In this document: positions 19,162-29,000 of the stretch, in pieces
Position numbering within the stretch: the stretch's first letter is position 1
How the letters are laid out: each line of letters opens with the position of its first letter
From: JAWKTM01 sp041399085
GTDB taxonomy: Bacteria > Planctomycetota > Planctomycetia > Pirellulales > Pirellulaceae
DNA length: 63,497 bases
Direction of reading: 5' to 3'
NCBI GenBank assembly: GCA_041399085.1
Contig: JAWKTM010000039.1
Coordinates: 1 to 63,497, forward strand
Notes under the pieces: model-generated
The model's input: only the letters and a program-made list of their open reading frames with translations
What the model was told of the DNA's origin: nothing
Databases searched by the model: none
Translations under genes and position numbers: made by a program

Positions 19162-20606
19162 ATGTATCGCCCATTCTGCTTGGTTGCGTCGGTATTGCTG
19201 TTGCTCGGACTGGAATGTCACGAGTGTGTGGCCGATGTGATTCTCTACCGTATTCCCAGAACTCGGTTGCAAATTACGCTGCAAGGCACGGCCACCGTGA
19301 ATCCGGGTGGAACGGTGACGGTGACTCACCCACAGTTTGGGAGCCTTTACTGCCGTTTGGAAGACACTGAGATTTTTCGCGTTCCGACGACGGCTCAGCA
19401 GTTTGCCATACGATTGAGAAAGTCGGAAGGTGACGCCGGGCGTTTGATGGAGTCCGCGGTGGGCATTGCGTCACGGCCTCATTCGGTCATCCTACGAGGC
19501 TACTGCCAAGGCTCTCGCGGTCGATGCCAATAATAGTGACGCTCAGCGCGTGCGAGATTTAAAGCGACTGATCGACCGCCCGTTGACGGATGCCACACCG
19601 CAAGCCGATGAAATGAAAAAGCTAGTCGGGCGAGCCGACATGGAAGTTGCCGAAAGCAAACATTTCGTGATGCTGCACGACACGGGCAGCGAGCGACGCG
19701 GACGAAAGCGGCTCACCCGGGCAGAGCAGCGACTGGAATTGTTGGAAACGGTCTACGAGGCGTTTCTCCTCAGATTCTACGCCAACGGCATCGAGCTTGA
19801 AGTGCCGCAAGAAAACTGAAAGTAGTGCTGTTCAAGGAACACAAAGACTATCTACACTTCGCGACACGATTGAGTCCCGACCTGAAGAGCGCGCCGGTTT
19901 CTTTGACGGAACACCAATACCAGTGTTTTTTATGATCAGGGAAAGCACGGAGGATTTCCAAGCTCTGTATGAACTCAATAAGATTCTGGCGAAAGCCAAG
20001 GAGGATGCGAAAAAGGATCGCTCACCGAACGCGGCCGATATCGTTCGTCTTGCCGACACACTCGCTCTGCTAGTTGAAATCGAGCGAGAAAGCCTCGACA
20101 TCGAAGTCGTCAGTCACGAAGCCACGCATCAAATGGCGGCCAATACGGGTTTGTTTCCACGCTTAGTCCTGGTGCCGACGTGGGTCCATGAAGGGCTGGC
20201 CACTTACTTTGAAACGCCTAACGACGCCTCCTGGAGTGGAATTGGGGCGGTGAACCAGCAACGATTGGAGCGTTACCGCGTGTTGGAGCGGGATCGCGTT
20301 CACTCGAATATTGACTTCATAGTTGGCGACCAGATATTCGACTTTGCTGGCTCTCTGGGCGAAACCTTGCATGGATATGGCCAAGCTTGGGCGCTGACGC
20401 ATTTTCTGATGGAACGCCACTTCGCGGAACTGATGCAATTCTATCAACGACTGGGTCAGATGCCTCCCGAAGTGGTCATTAATCAAAAAGTCTTACAGCG
20501 ATTATTTTGGGAAGTGTTTGGCAACAACAAAGATGGGCTCGACGCGGAATGGCGGGCCTATATGCGAGCGCTCAAAACTGACTTGGAAGAAGTCATTGGC
20601 GAGTAA
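19162..20606 (+). pseudogene. DUF1570-family secreted metallopeptidase, frameshifted
   Basis: The start gives a signal peptide (MYRPFCLVASVLLLLGLE). Residues up to about 100 are in the first frame (19162-19470), the middle (19475-19819, with AESKHFVMLHDTG) in a second, about 30 residues (LFKEHKDYLHFATRLSP) in a third, and the C-terminal 220 residues end at 20606. The last part carries EVVSHEATHQMAANTG, with HEATH as the zinc-binding HExxH, followed by WVHEGLATYFE with a likely third ligand, the hallmark pair of DUF1570 peptidases. It would act outside the cytoplasm; substrates are unknown. Breaks lie near 19472, 19817 and 19915. Confidence 0.8.
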
Positions 20607-20616
20607 ACATGGCTTG

Positions 20617-21600
20617 CTACTTGCCGCGATGTTTGCGCAACGTTTCCAGCACGACTACAAGATCGGCCGGAAGTTGGGCTTCGAATTCAATGGGTTCGCC
20701 CGTGACGGGATGGGTGATTCGCAGCCGGCGTGCATGCAATGCGTGACGGCCAAGCAAAACGGTCTCATTAAAAGGGTCTCGCAGGATTTCTCCCATGGTG
20801 ACCATCGCTCGGCCACCGTACTGCCGATCCGCCAATATGGGATATCCGAGATGAGCCAAGTGAACTCGAATCTGATGAGTTCGACCGGTTTTTGGTAGAA
20901 CTCGCAGGGCCGCAAAGCCATCGAATCGCTCGGCGACTTCGTAGAACGTTTGCGCCGGTCGGCTCTGCGGGTGCCCCGCGCGAATCGCCATCTTCTCGCG
21001 TTGATAAGGATGAGGTCCGATCGGCTGGTCGATGAAATCCCGGTCGTAATTCGGCTCGCCAGCGACGAGGGCGAAATACTCCTTTTCGGGTTCGCGAGCC
21101 TGGAATTGCGCCGTGAGCGCATAGTGCGTGCGGTCATTCTTGGCGACCACGATCACGCCGCTGGTATCACGATCAAGGCGATGAACGATGCCGGGACGCG
21201 TGGCGCCGCCAGCGGTGCTGAGTTGGTCGAAGTGAAAAGCGAGGGCGCTGGTGAGCGTACCGGACCAATGCCCCTTGGCGGGATGCACCACCATCGCTGG
21301 CGGCTTGTTGATGGCCACCAGATGGTCGTCTTCGTACAACACATCCAGCGGAATCTCTTCCGGTTGCGGTCCTTCGGCGGGCAATTCGGGCAACCGAACA
21401 AAAACTTGCTCGCCGCCGCGCAAACGATATGCCGCCTTGGTGAGTCTCCCTTCGACTTGAATTCCCTTCGCCCCAATCGCCTTGCGAATCTGAGCGCGAC
21501 TGTAGTCGGGAAACTGCGATGTGAGAAACACGTCCAACCGCTCGCCCACGAATTCCGGCGGCACTGTTAGCCGCATTGGAGTGTCGGCAGGGTCGGGCAT
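20617..21600 (-). CDS. rluD: RluA-family rRNA pseudouridine synthase (RluD-like)
   Basis: This is an intact 327-residue enzyme that isomerises uridines in rRNA. An S4 RNA-binding domain occupies residues about 18-70 (RLDVFLTSQFPDYSRAQIRKAI in part). The catalytic domain has the motif HRLDRDTSG with Asp143 as nucleophile, preceded by VLYEDDHLVAINKP and followed by TGRTHQIRVHLAHLGYPI. RluD modifies helix 69 of 23S rRNA in other bacteria; the RluC/RluD choice is by overall architecture only. It faces the DUF1570 gene tail-to-tail, with 10 bp between stops. Confidence 0.88.
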   Translation of the reverse strand: MPDPADTPMRLTVPPEFVGERLDVFLTSQFPDYSRAQIRKAIGAKGIQVEGRLTKAAYRLRGGEQVFVRLPELPAEGPQPEEIPLDVLYEDDHLVAINKPPAMVVHPAKGHWSGTLTSALAFHFDQLSTAGGATRPGIVHRLDRDTSGVIVVAKNDRTHYALTAQFQAREPEKEYFALVAGEPNYDRDFIDQPIGPHPYQREKMAIRAGHPQSRPAQTFYEVAERFDGFAALRVLPKTGRTHQIRVHLAHLGYPILADRQYGGRAMVTMGEILRDPFNETVLLGRHALHARRLRITHPVTGEPIEFEAQLPADLVVVLETLRKHRGK

Positions 21601-21644
21601 TGGACGTGAACGGCGGGAAACGCGCCGATGAAAGTGGCGAGCGT

Positions 21645-22964
21645 CTAGGGAGCGTCCGCGGACTGCGGATTCGCACTTGGCGACTCGCCGTCCAATTCAT
21701 CCTGCGACGGCGTTTCACCGGTGTCGGATTCCGCAGCCGGTTTGTCATCGCTGGAATCGGAGGTGGATGAAGCGGAATCGTCAGCAGGTTTATCTTCCGA
21801 CGAGCTTTCTTCGGCCGGATTCTCCGGTGCCGGTTTCTCGGATTCCGGCGTGGATTGATCGTCCTTCGGCTCGTCGGCGGGAGCGTCCTCCGTGGGCTTT
21901 TCCTCGCTCGGCTTTTCATCCGCCGGCTTTCTTCGGCCGGTCTTGTCTTCGGCCGTACTTGCCTCGGACGGCGGTTTTCTTCGGATGGTTTCTCCTCGCT
22001 GGAGGCCGGGCTTTCCGTTGGCTTATCTTCGGCGGGCTTGTCTTCCGCAGGCTTATCTTCCGCAGGCTTATCTTCGGCGGGCTTATCTTCGGTGGGTTCG
22101 GTGGGCTTATCTTCGGTCGGTGCTCTCGGTGGCGGGTTCCGTTGTCGATGCATCCGGGGTTGGTGTCGCGGTTGATTCCGCTGGTGACTCTGTCGGAGAG
22201 TTCGACACGGGATCGGTTGCCGGCTCGCGGTCGGTTGACGGCTCGTTGGAAAGCTCGGGAAAGGCCGAGATATCGGGACGGTCGGACAGCTCAGTCAGGT
22301 CACGCGGCAGATCAAGCGGCATATTGCTGCCCGTCGCGGCAACCGGCGGCTTCGGTTCCTGCTTTTCAAACCACGCGTAGAACCGCTCGGTGCTTTCATT
22401 TTCCAGCGAATCCAATCGCTGCTGAGCTTCCTTACCCAGCGACGATTCCGGAGCGGCCGATGCGAGCGCCTTGTACTGTTTCTTGGCGTCGTCCAGCTCA
22501 CCCATGCTTTCCAGCGTCTGAGCCAAACCGAAGATGGAACGCTGTTCAAGCAACGAACCACGCTTGGCATTCGCCTTCACGGCTTCGTAGTTCTTGCGAG
22601 CGACTTTCAGCGCCTCGTTGGCTTGCTCGCGATCACGAAACAGCAGCCGAGTGCCGCGTCCAAGCTCCTCGTCGGCCACTTTTTGTAGGGCCCAGAAACC
22701 GGCTTCTTTCCCCGCGTGCCGCTCGTGAACCTCCGTCAACGATTCGACATCGCGGTCGGCCACGGCTCCAAAAAAGTCCTTCCAGGCCGCTCCCGCCTCG
22801 GCTATCCCACGCCCTGAAATGAACATGTACGCAATGCCGAGTGCGCAGGCCAGGAGAACGACCGTTACGATCGCCTTCGAATAAGGTTGCACATTCTCGA
22901 TTTTGTGTCCCAACCAGTCGGCCAGCGTATTGGTTTGCAGTTCGTGACGACGTTGCGTCTTCAT
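21645..22964 (-). pseudogene. TPR-like membrane protein with Glu/Lys/Pro repeat tail, frameshifted
   Basis: The first 280 residues are intact: a short cytoplasmic N-terminus, a helix VTVVLLACALGIAYMFI (about 33-50), then helical repeats (LLEQRSIFGLAQTLESMGEL; DDAKKQYKALASAAPESS) resembling the YfgM-type single-pass TPR proteins. The tail is disordered, rich in Thr/Pro/Glu, and moves through about three frames. It includes tandem A-E-D-K-P units encoded by 15-bp repeats and ends with SPSANPQSADAP at TAG 21645-21647. The frame breaks fall inside or next to the repeats, where slippage or assembly errors are likely. It may help periplasmic folding or envelope assembly; this is inference. Confidence 0.65.
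22020..22118. repeat. 15-bp tandem repeats in the protein tail
   Basis: Units of the type GGCTTATCTTCGGCG start at 22020, 22035, 22050, 22065 and 22080; a 9-base partial unit follows, then one more full unit at 22104. Read on the minus strand they encode alternating A/T-E-D-K-P pentapeptides. Copy number is a likely source of length variation. Confidence 0.85.
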
Positions 22965-23197
22965 GAGTTCGCCTTAACGTTTGGTTCGCGCGTTTCGCCC
23001 CCTCGGACGATCGAAAAACCGAGCATTACGTGCCTGGTAAAGTCGCGCAAGTATATGACTCGCCAACAAATAGCGTCAAGAGCGACGGTGAACCAAGCGA
23101 GCTCGGACTGAAGTGGCGGCAACTCTATCTTGGCGTCGCGGAACATGGCGGGAAGGCCATTGCCCGCTGGCTTGCCCCGTGAGAAACCGTCTCCGCT

Positions 23198-24973
23198 CTA
23201 CTTGCCGTCAACGGCGCCGTTTTCCCATGCCGGCCGTTCTGGCGAAAGTAGTACCAACATGGATTGCGATTTACCTTCGGCATCCACCATCTCCAGTCCC
23301 CCGACAGCGATGGATTCGCCCATCCGACACGTAACCGTCGAGGCGACTTGCATACTCGAGACCACGGGCGTCTGCACCTTAACGGGCTTGTTCTCCGAGC
23401 CAAGCTTGAACTGCGTCGTCTCGACTCCACGAATCGAAGCCAATCGGATATCAAATTCAATGGTTACGCGATCGTTGTCTCGTAGCGTGGGAGCAAGCCG
23501 CAGCGTCGTTCCCTCGGAGATGACCTGGATCTCGGGCTCGAATCCGGGAGGCAATCGCCTTGCCAACACGGCATCCGCGGATGGCGTTGACGCGTTGGAG
23601 CCAGCGTCAGAGTTCGCGGGAACTGTCTTCCGAAACCCAACCACGAATGGACGAAACGAAACATCTTGAATGGATGCTCGCTGGCCATTGAGCAATGTGA
23701 CCTTGGGAGCTTGCATCACGTTGCCGCGCCGATCGGCTTGCACCCGCCGTAGCAACTGCTGGGACTGTTTCTCATTCAAACTCGCAACCTGGGACGGATA
23801 GTGTTTTTCGGTCTTTACAGTGATTCGAGACGCGACGGATGAATTTGGCCCGAGCGTGTTGTCACGATTTCCAACGGTGTCCGGTGAAACGGTTGCGGTG
23901 GGGCTCTTTAGAACGTCGCCCACCTCCCAGTCGTCGAACAGCTTGCGGATCGTCCGTGCGTCTCCTGAAATAATCCAAGTTCGAATGGCTATCTCCTTAA
24001 AGCCATACTCTTGACGTTGAGCGATTTCGTTAGCCAGACGCTCATGCCCCGACTGATCCAGCCTCACGATGAGTTGATCCTCGTACCAAGTGAACTTTTC
24101 ATCGTCGACCATCAGTTCGCCAACGACTCCAGCATCCGACTCGATGCCCCGGCCAAACAACTTCGCTCCATCATTCTGAGGCGAATCAGGTATTGCGACG
24201 CTTTGTTTCAGCCATTCCATAAGAGCCTTTTTTGAGGTTGCTTCGTCGGTTCCGTCCGCTTTCCCGAACTCGTCCAACAGGTCGCGAAGGGCGTAGGCTT
24301 TCACATAAGTGTGCGCGGGCTCCTGCTGTTGTTTCCCGCTCGCATTAAGTTCGGGCACATCCACTAGTTGCCATTCGGATGGCGCCACACGTTTCTTCGG
24401 CGATTGCACGGATTGGTATGATCGAGACGCCGGTTCCGTTGCATCCACCAAATGTCCCGCGCCAGGCAGCACGACGGCCGCAAGACCGATTAACACACCC
24501 CAACACCACCACGGCGATCGCCGACGACATCCATGCCGCAAACTCATGATTCGCTCCAATCGAGAAGTTGTGATATCGACCGGCCGTACGCCTGGAAACA
24601 AGGGTACGGCTTGAAACAATCGCTTCCGTTCCAGCACATCCAACAGCGAACGAGCATAGTGCGCGGGCTCACATCCTAATTCCGCGAGTACCGCTTCGTC
24701 ACAGCAACGCTCCGCCTCGCGCGTGATTCGGCTCATCGCCATCCACACCAAGGGATGAAACCACCACACGGTTCGCGCAACCGCTTGTAACACGCTCAAC
24801 CATAAATCTCCGCGACGCACATGTAAGAGCTCATGCGCCAACAGCGGCTCTAGTTGAGCGATTTGCCGATTGTCTACCAAGACGGCAGGCATCACGATCC
24901 GCGGGCGCCAAAGCCCAATTACCGCGGGGCCGGTCCGCCCCGAGGATACCAAGACGGTGACCGGCCGACGCAT
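23198..24973 (-). CDS. M56 (BlaR1-like) peptidase fused to a secretin-like domain, C-terminal part
   Basis: This is the second frame of the gene begun at 25568. It opens with the M56 core: LVDNRQIAQLEPLL, then HELLH (H47, E48, H51 of this piece) in AHELLHVRRGDLW, then WFHPLVWMAMSRITREAERCCDEAVL with the downstream zinc ligand Glu. One membrane helix follows (WWCWGVLIGLAAVVLPGAG). The remaining 400 residues are not a penicillin sensor. They contain FKEIAIRTWIISGDA, QAPKVTLLNGQRASI and VTCRMGESIAVGGLE, which is the arrangement of secretin/type II-III secretion channel domains. M56 proteins sense an external signal and cleave a BlaI-type repressor. The fusion suggests a multimerising or pilotin-like external domain as sensor. 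Confidence 0.75.
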   Translation of the reverse strand: MRRPVTVLVSSGRTGPAVIGLWRPRIVMPAVLVDNRQIAQLEPLLAHELLHVRRGDLWLSVLQAVARTVWWFHPLVWMAMSRITREAERCCDEAVLAELGCEPAHYARSLLDVLERKRLFQAVPLFPGVRPVDITTSRLERIMSLRHGCRRRSPWWCWGVLIGLAAVVLPGAGHLVDATEPASRSYQSVQSPKKRVAPSEWQLVDVPELNASGKQQQEPAHTYVKAYALRDLLDEFGKADGTDEATSKKALMEWLKQSVAIPDSPQNDGAKLFGRGIESDAGVVGELMVDDEKFTWYEDQLIVRLDQSGHERLANEIAQRQEYGFKEIAIRTWIISGDARTIRKLFDDWEVGDVLKSPTATVSPDTVGNRDNTLGPNSSVASRITVKTEKHYPSQVASLNEKQSQQLLRRVQADRRGNVMQAPKVTLLNGQRASIQDVSFRPFVVGFRKTVPANSDAGSNASTPSADAVLARRLPPGFEPEIQVISEGTTLRLAPTLRDNDRVTIEFDIRLASIRGVETTQFKLGSENKPVKVQTPVVSSMQVASTVTCRMGESIAVGGLEMVDAEGKSQSMLVLLSPERPAWENGAVDGK

Positions 24974-25568
24974 GCCGAGCCGCCGCGAGGTCGTCGGCTA
25001 ACTCCGATAGCCGCTCGTCCGTGCGACACGCCGTTCGCCTTAATTGCCGCAGGAACCAAAGCCAATGCAACAAACTCATCATTCCTACAAACGATAAACC
25101 AACAAGCCAAACGCCTATTAGCCACGGGGCGAATGCTTTCAATGGATGGCTCGAATGTGAGTCGAATGCTGCCGTCAGGCTCCGCTTAAACAATAAGATG
25201 GATCGCCAAAGCGAACTTGGCTGGTTATTGACATACAAATCATTTTCAATGGACCGAAGTTGTTGTTCGTTCGTCGGGTCGACGACTTTCCACGTCTCGT
25301 CGTCGAGCACCTTCGGCATCGGAACCGGATTCTTGGCCGCGTCGACCGAAAGCCGCGGCGGCTGCAGCCAGCAGAAGACACCGCTAGGACTGCTCCACAA
25401 TGGCGGAGTGATGCACTTTGCCAGAACCACCAGCCATAACGCCATTGCCAAGTGAGGGCGTTGCCGTGCAAAGCAATAATGTAAGCTCCACACGGCAACG
25501 ATTAGCAATGCCAATTGCCATGTCTGCGCGCCGACGACGATCCAAAAGGAAGAGAGCGAGTCGCTCAT
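24831..25568 (-). CDS. M56 peptidase, N-terminal membrane part (frame 1)
   Basis: The ATG overlaps the BlaI stop as ATGA. The piece carries the usual M56 membrane helices (WQLALLIVAVWSLHY; LAMALWLVVLAKCI; APWLIGVWLVGLSFVGMMSLLHWLWF) separated by a polar loop with many Asn and Asp residues. The real protein leaves this frame at about 24975, where LADDLAAA should run into MRRPVTVLVSSG of the next piece; beyond that the frame is meaningless. Joined, the two pieces give about 790 residues. Confidence 0.75.
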   Translation of the reverse strand: MSDSLSSFWIVVGAQTWQLALLIVAVWSLHYCFARQRPHLAMALWLVVLAKCITPPLWSSPSGVFCWLQPPRLSVDAAKNPVPMPKVLDDETWKVVDPTNEQQLRSIENDLYVNNQPSSLWRSILLFKRSLTAAFDSHSSHPLKAFAPWLIGVWLVGLSFVGMMSLLHWLWFLRQLRRTACRTDERLSELADDLAAARHASAGHRLGILGADRPRGNWALAPADRDACRLGRQSANRSTRAAVGA

Positions 25569-25951
25569 GATCGCTCTCCCTTTTCCAAACGATCAATAAG
25601 CTCGCGCAGTTCGGCTAAATCCTCGTCCCGAATGCCGCGGTCCTCGATCAAATGACGAACCAGCGGCATCGTCTCGCCACCAAACAAGCGATCGACCAAA
25701 TCGTCGATGGTCTCGCGAATGACGGTCCGGGGACGCACCGTTGGAGAGTAGACTCGTGTTCGTCCCTGCAGCCGAGCGGTAGCGTAGCCCTTGGTTTCCA
25801 ACCGCCGGAGATACGTCTGCACGGTTGTGAAGTCGATCGTGCGATCGGCGGGGAATGCCTCATGCACCTGCCGCACCGTGGCTTGTTTCAACTGCCACAG
25901 CAGCCGCGCGACTTCCATTTCGCCTTTCGACAGGGCCGCTCGCCTCGCCAT
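25565..25951 (-). CDS. blaI: BlaI/MecI-family transcriptional repressor
   Basis: This intact 128-residue winged-helix repressor has the family order LSKGEMEVARLLWQ, ATVRQVHEAF, FTTVQTYLRRLETKGYA and RTRVYSPTVRP, then a helical dimerisation tail. BlaI proteins dimerise on inverted repeats upstream of their own operon and are cleaved by the cognate M56 protease. The cleavage site (usually Asn-Phe) is not seen clearly. It is the first gene of the operon with the M56-secretin gene and is followed 94 bp upstream by the 3' end of the giant gene. The target genes beyond its own operon are unknown. Confidence 0.88.
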   Translation of the reverse strand: MARRAALSKGEMEVARLLWQLKQATVRQVHEAFPADRTIDFTTVQTYLRRLETKGYATARLQGRTRVYSPTVRPRTVIRETIDDLVDRLFGGETMPLVRHLIEDRGIRDEDLAELRELIDRLEKGERS

Positions 25952-25978
25952 TTGTCTTGCCTCTCGATCAAGGACGTT

Positions 25979-26004
25979 TGTACGTGCGGAAGGCTACACG
26001 TACA
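25979..26004. promoter_or_regulatory. Candidate BlaI operator
   Basis: TGTACGTG (25979-25986) and CACGTACA (25997-26004) are perfect 8-bp inverted arms separated by ten bases. They lie 28 bp upstream of the BlaI start, in the only gap between BlaI and the giant gene's 3' end. Position and symmetry fit autoregulation by BlaI, as in other BlaI operons, although the sequence differs from the classical TACA-TGTA core only in outline. Confidence 0.55.
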
Positions 26005-26044
26005 GGCGTACTTGAGTCAAGAGGCAATTCCTTGCCCGATTCCT

Positions 26045-29000
26045 TTAGAAGTGAATGTTGGCGAAGAAGTCGTCGTGAGCATCGCGGCTCACCTGAGATC
26101 CTTCAATGTCCTCGGCGATTTCCGACAACACATCGTCCAGATCAGCCAACGCCAGAGCTGTCGGATCCAACGCCGCGGAATTGGCTTGGTCACCGTTTGA
26201 GGCAATGCCGACCGACGCCGGCGTCTCGTCCGACTCATCTTGCTGGGATGTCGACGAGCCAGTCACGGCGACCGAATTGGTCGCTTCCCATCGCTGGGTC
26301 ATGCCTGCGATTATCTCTTGAGGCATTGCCAACGTTGCCAATCCGTTCGACAAATCAGCGGCCTGAAGCGTGCTGACCGTGGATTCGCCTTCGGCCAACA
26401 ATGTCGCGTCGCCTTCGCCCGAACCGTTGTTCACGTCATTCAGGTAGGTGATGACTTGCCCCACATCGATCGGCGAAATCTGGCCATCCCCATTCACATC
26501 CCAGAACGGAGGTCCAGGTGTGGGGCGATTCTGCGGCAATTGGCCCGCCGAACTCGCATTGAGGAAGTTGATAACCAACAATGCATCGATGGGGGACACG
26601 AAGCCATCGGCGTTAACGTCGAGGGCATTCGACCGATTTTGATAGTCGTTGGCGAAAATATCGATCTGGTAGTCTTCTACTTCGCCATCCGCGGCCGCCC
26701 CATTCGGACCGGACACACCGTTGCTGCTCAAACGGAAGCGGGCATAGGTTGTTCCCAACTCCGCGGAGCCGGGGACTTCGCCGCGATCCTGAATGTCGCT
26801 TGCCAGCGGATTGCGATTTCGCAACTCCAGTTGGTGCGTGCCTTCGGCTAAGGTCACACCCGACAAAATCTGCTCGCCCGCGTCGTCAAAATCACCATCC
26901 TGGTTGAAGTCGATCCAGGCATCGACGACGCCTGGCCCGCCCGCAACGCTAACCGTGAATTGACTGTTATATCCGCGAACGAAATTCGACATGAACACGA
27001 TGCCATCGTCCTGTCGATCCGAATCGGCTTGATCTGGTCCCGGTCCATCCACATCCACCGTTACGCCCGACCCTAAGAAGAAGCCGTCGACGATTTGATG
27101 GCGCGGTCCATTGTTCGCCAGCTTGCTGTCGTAAGGACCGTCCGGCGCGTCGCCGAAATCAAGTCCGCTGCCGAGGAAAATGTCGAACGTTGTCGACCCG
27201 TCCGGCTGATTGGACTTCAAAGGATTGCCCGCCAAGTCCTTAATGCTGGGCACCGAAATGGCACTGCTGCCGCTTACGGCCGAAGCTCCATCCAGCAACA
27301 CTTGGTCACCCACGGCCAACGCACTGACGCCCGATAGCAACACCGAGGCGCTATTGATCGCGGCCGCCATTTGCTGAGCCACCACATTCGCATTGCTCAC
27401 GTCGCCCGTGATCGGCACCGCGACGGACGCGTCCACTCCCGCCGTGCCCGTTTGCGTAAGACCCGTCGTGCCAGTATCCAACAGGATTCCAGCGTTTCCG
27501 CCCAGGCCAACCAAACCGCCACCCAAATTCACCGGCGAGAGAGCCAGCCCCGCACCGGCAATGGCGTTCACGATCGCGTTGGCCACTCCATCGACCGTGC
27601 TTGTTGTGAAGAACCGCACTTGGCGATGCCCAGACGAGACGGAACCGTTGGTGTCCAATTCGAACACCACCGTCAACGCTCCGTTGGTAATGGAAAATGT
27701 CTGCTGATCCTGTAGCCCACTCGGCAAACCGGCAACACTGGGAATTTGAATGCCGAACGGAAGCTGGCTTACACCCGGCGAACCGCTCAATGTGAGACTG
27801 CTGCCGGTCACATCCACGTTATGCAGACGCGTTCCGCCCAAATGTATCACACCGCTGCCAAGATCGGTCGGAGTCAGCCCAAGGTTGGCCGAAACAATGG
27901 CATTGATCAAAGCGGTAGTTGCGGAGCTCAAGGGGTTCAACGGATCGAAGACAACTTGTCGATTGTTCGTGTCATACGAGTTATCACTATCAAACTCGAA
28001 TGTTACGACTTTCGTACCATCGTCAATTGTGAACGTCTCTTGATCCGTGACGGAAGTGGCCGTGGGCAGCGTCAGCGTATAGCCTCGCTCGATCTCGAAC
28101 GTCACCGTCTCGCCGGACTGATCCGCGACGCTGAAAGTCGAGCCATCACGAACTTGAGTGCCCGAAGGAGCGACCAACACAAACCGTTGCTCGCCGGCCA
28201 ATTCCACGCGATACAGTTGATCGCTTTGCCAAATCCCCGACAGCGGTGTCAAAACGATCGAATTGTTGGTCGAATCGTAGTGGAACCGATAGTCCACACC
28301 CTCGACCAAAGGCTGCAAATTGTCCTCATTCGTGCCGCGATACAATACGACCGAATTGCGAGTAACGGTATTGTCGGCAGCTCCAATTCCATCATTGGGG
28401 TCAACCGGGCCAATTCCATCGATCAATTGAATGGTAAAGTTGTTCAATACTTGGCTGGACAACTCCACCACGTTCATGTTGGGATTTCGGTCCTGCCCGG
28501 CTCCGTCGTTGTCGCGCGGCGTCGTGAGTTGACCCGTGGGGCCAACGAAGTCCGAGCGGTCCAACGCGCCGCGATCCTTGAATACTCGCTCGCCCACGCC
28601 CGAAGGCGTTTCCACTCGCGGATCGTCCACGCGCAATTGGCCAGTGAGATCGGTGTTCGGCGCCAAGACAGGCGTTGCCGGCAGTCCCAACGGCGTCTTG
28701 ACGCTCACCAACGCCGGTCGATCTTGCATGGAATCGATCGCGCTGTCGATCGCCCGAGCGCCGTCGGCCAAGTAGTAGTTTCCGGCGACCGGATCAACGA
28801 ACAACCGCTCGGCGTCGCCCAATACCAAGGGGAAATCACCCAGGCCAATCGATGTGTTCGCGTCGGTCGTGTTGTGCTGATAGATCGTTCCGCCCACCAC
28901 GGCGCCCGCGGCACTTGATGTGGCATCAATTTCAATTCCGGTCTCATTGTTGATCAGAAGATTGTTCAGGATCGTCGGGCTGGCATTGTCGGCAACCAAA

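Noticed and set aside
27746..28918. 390-codon open frame inside the giant gene on the plus strand
   Set aside because: It is antisense to a beta-structure protein frame that continues for 2,043 codons; no domain in the plus-strand translation.
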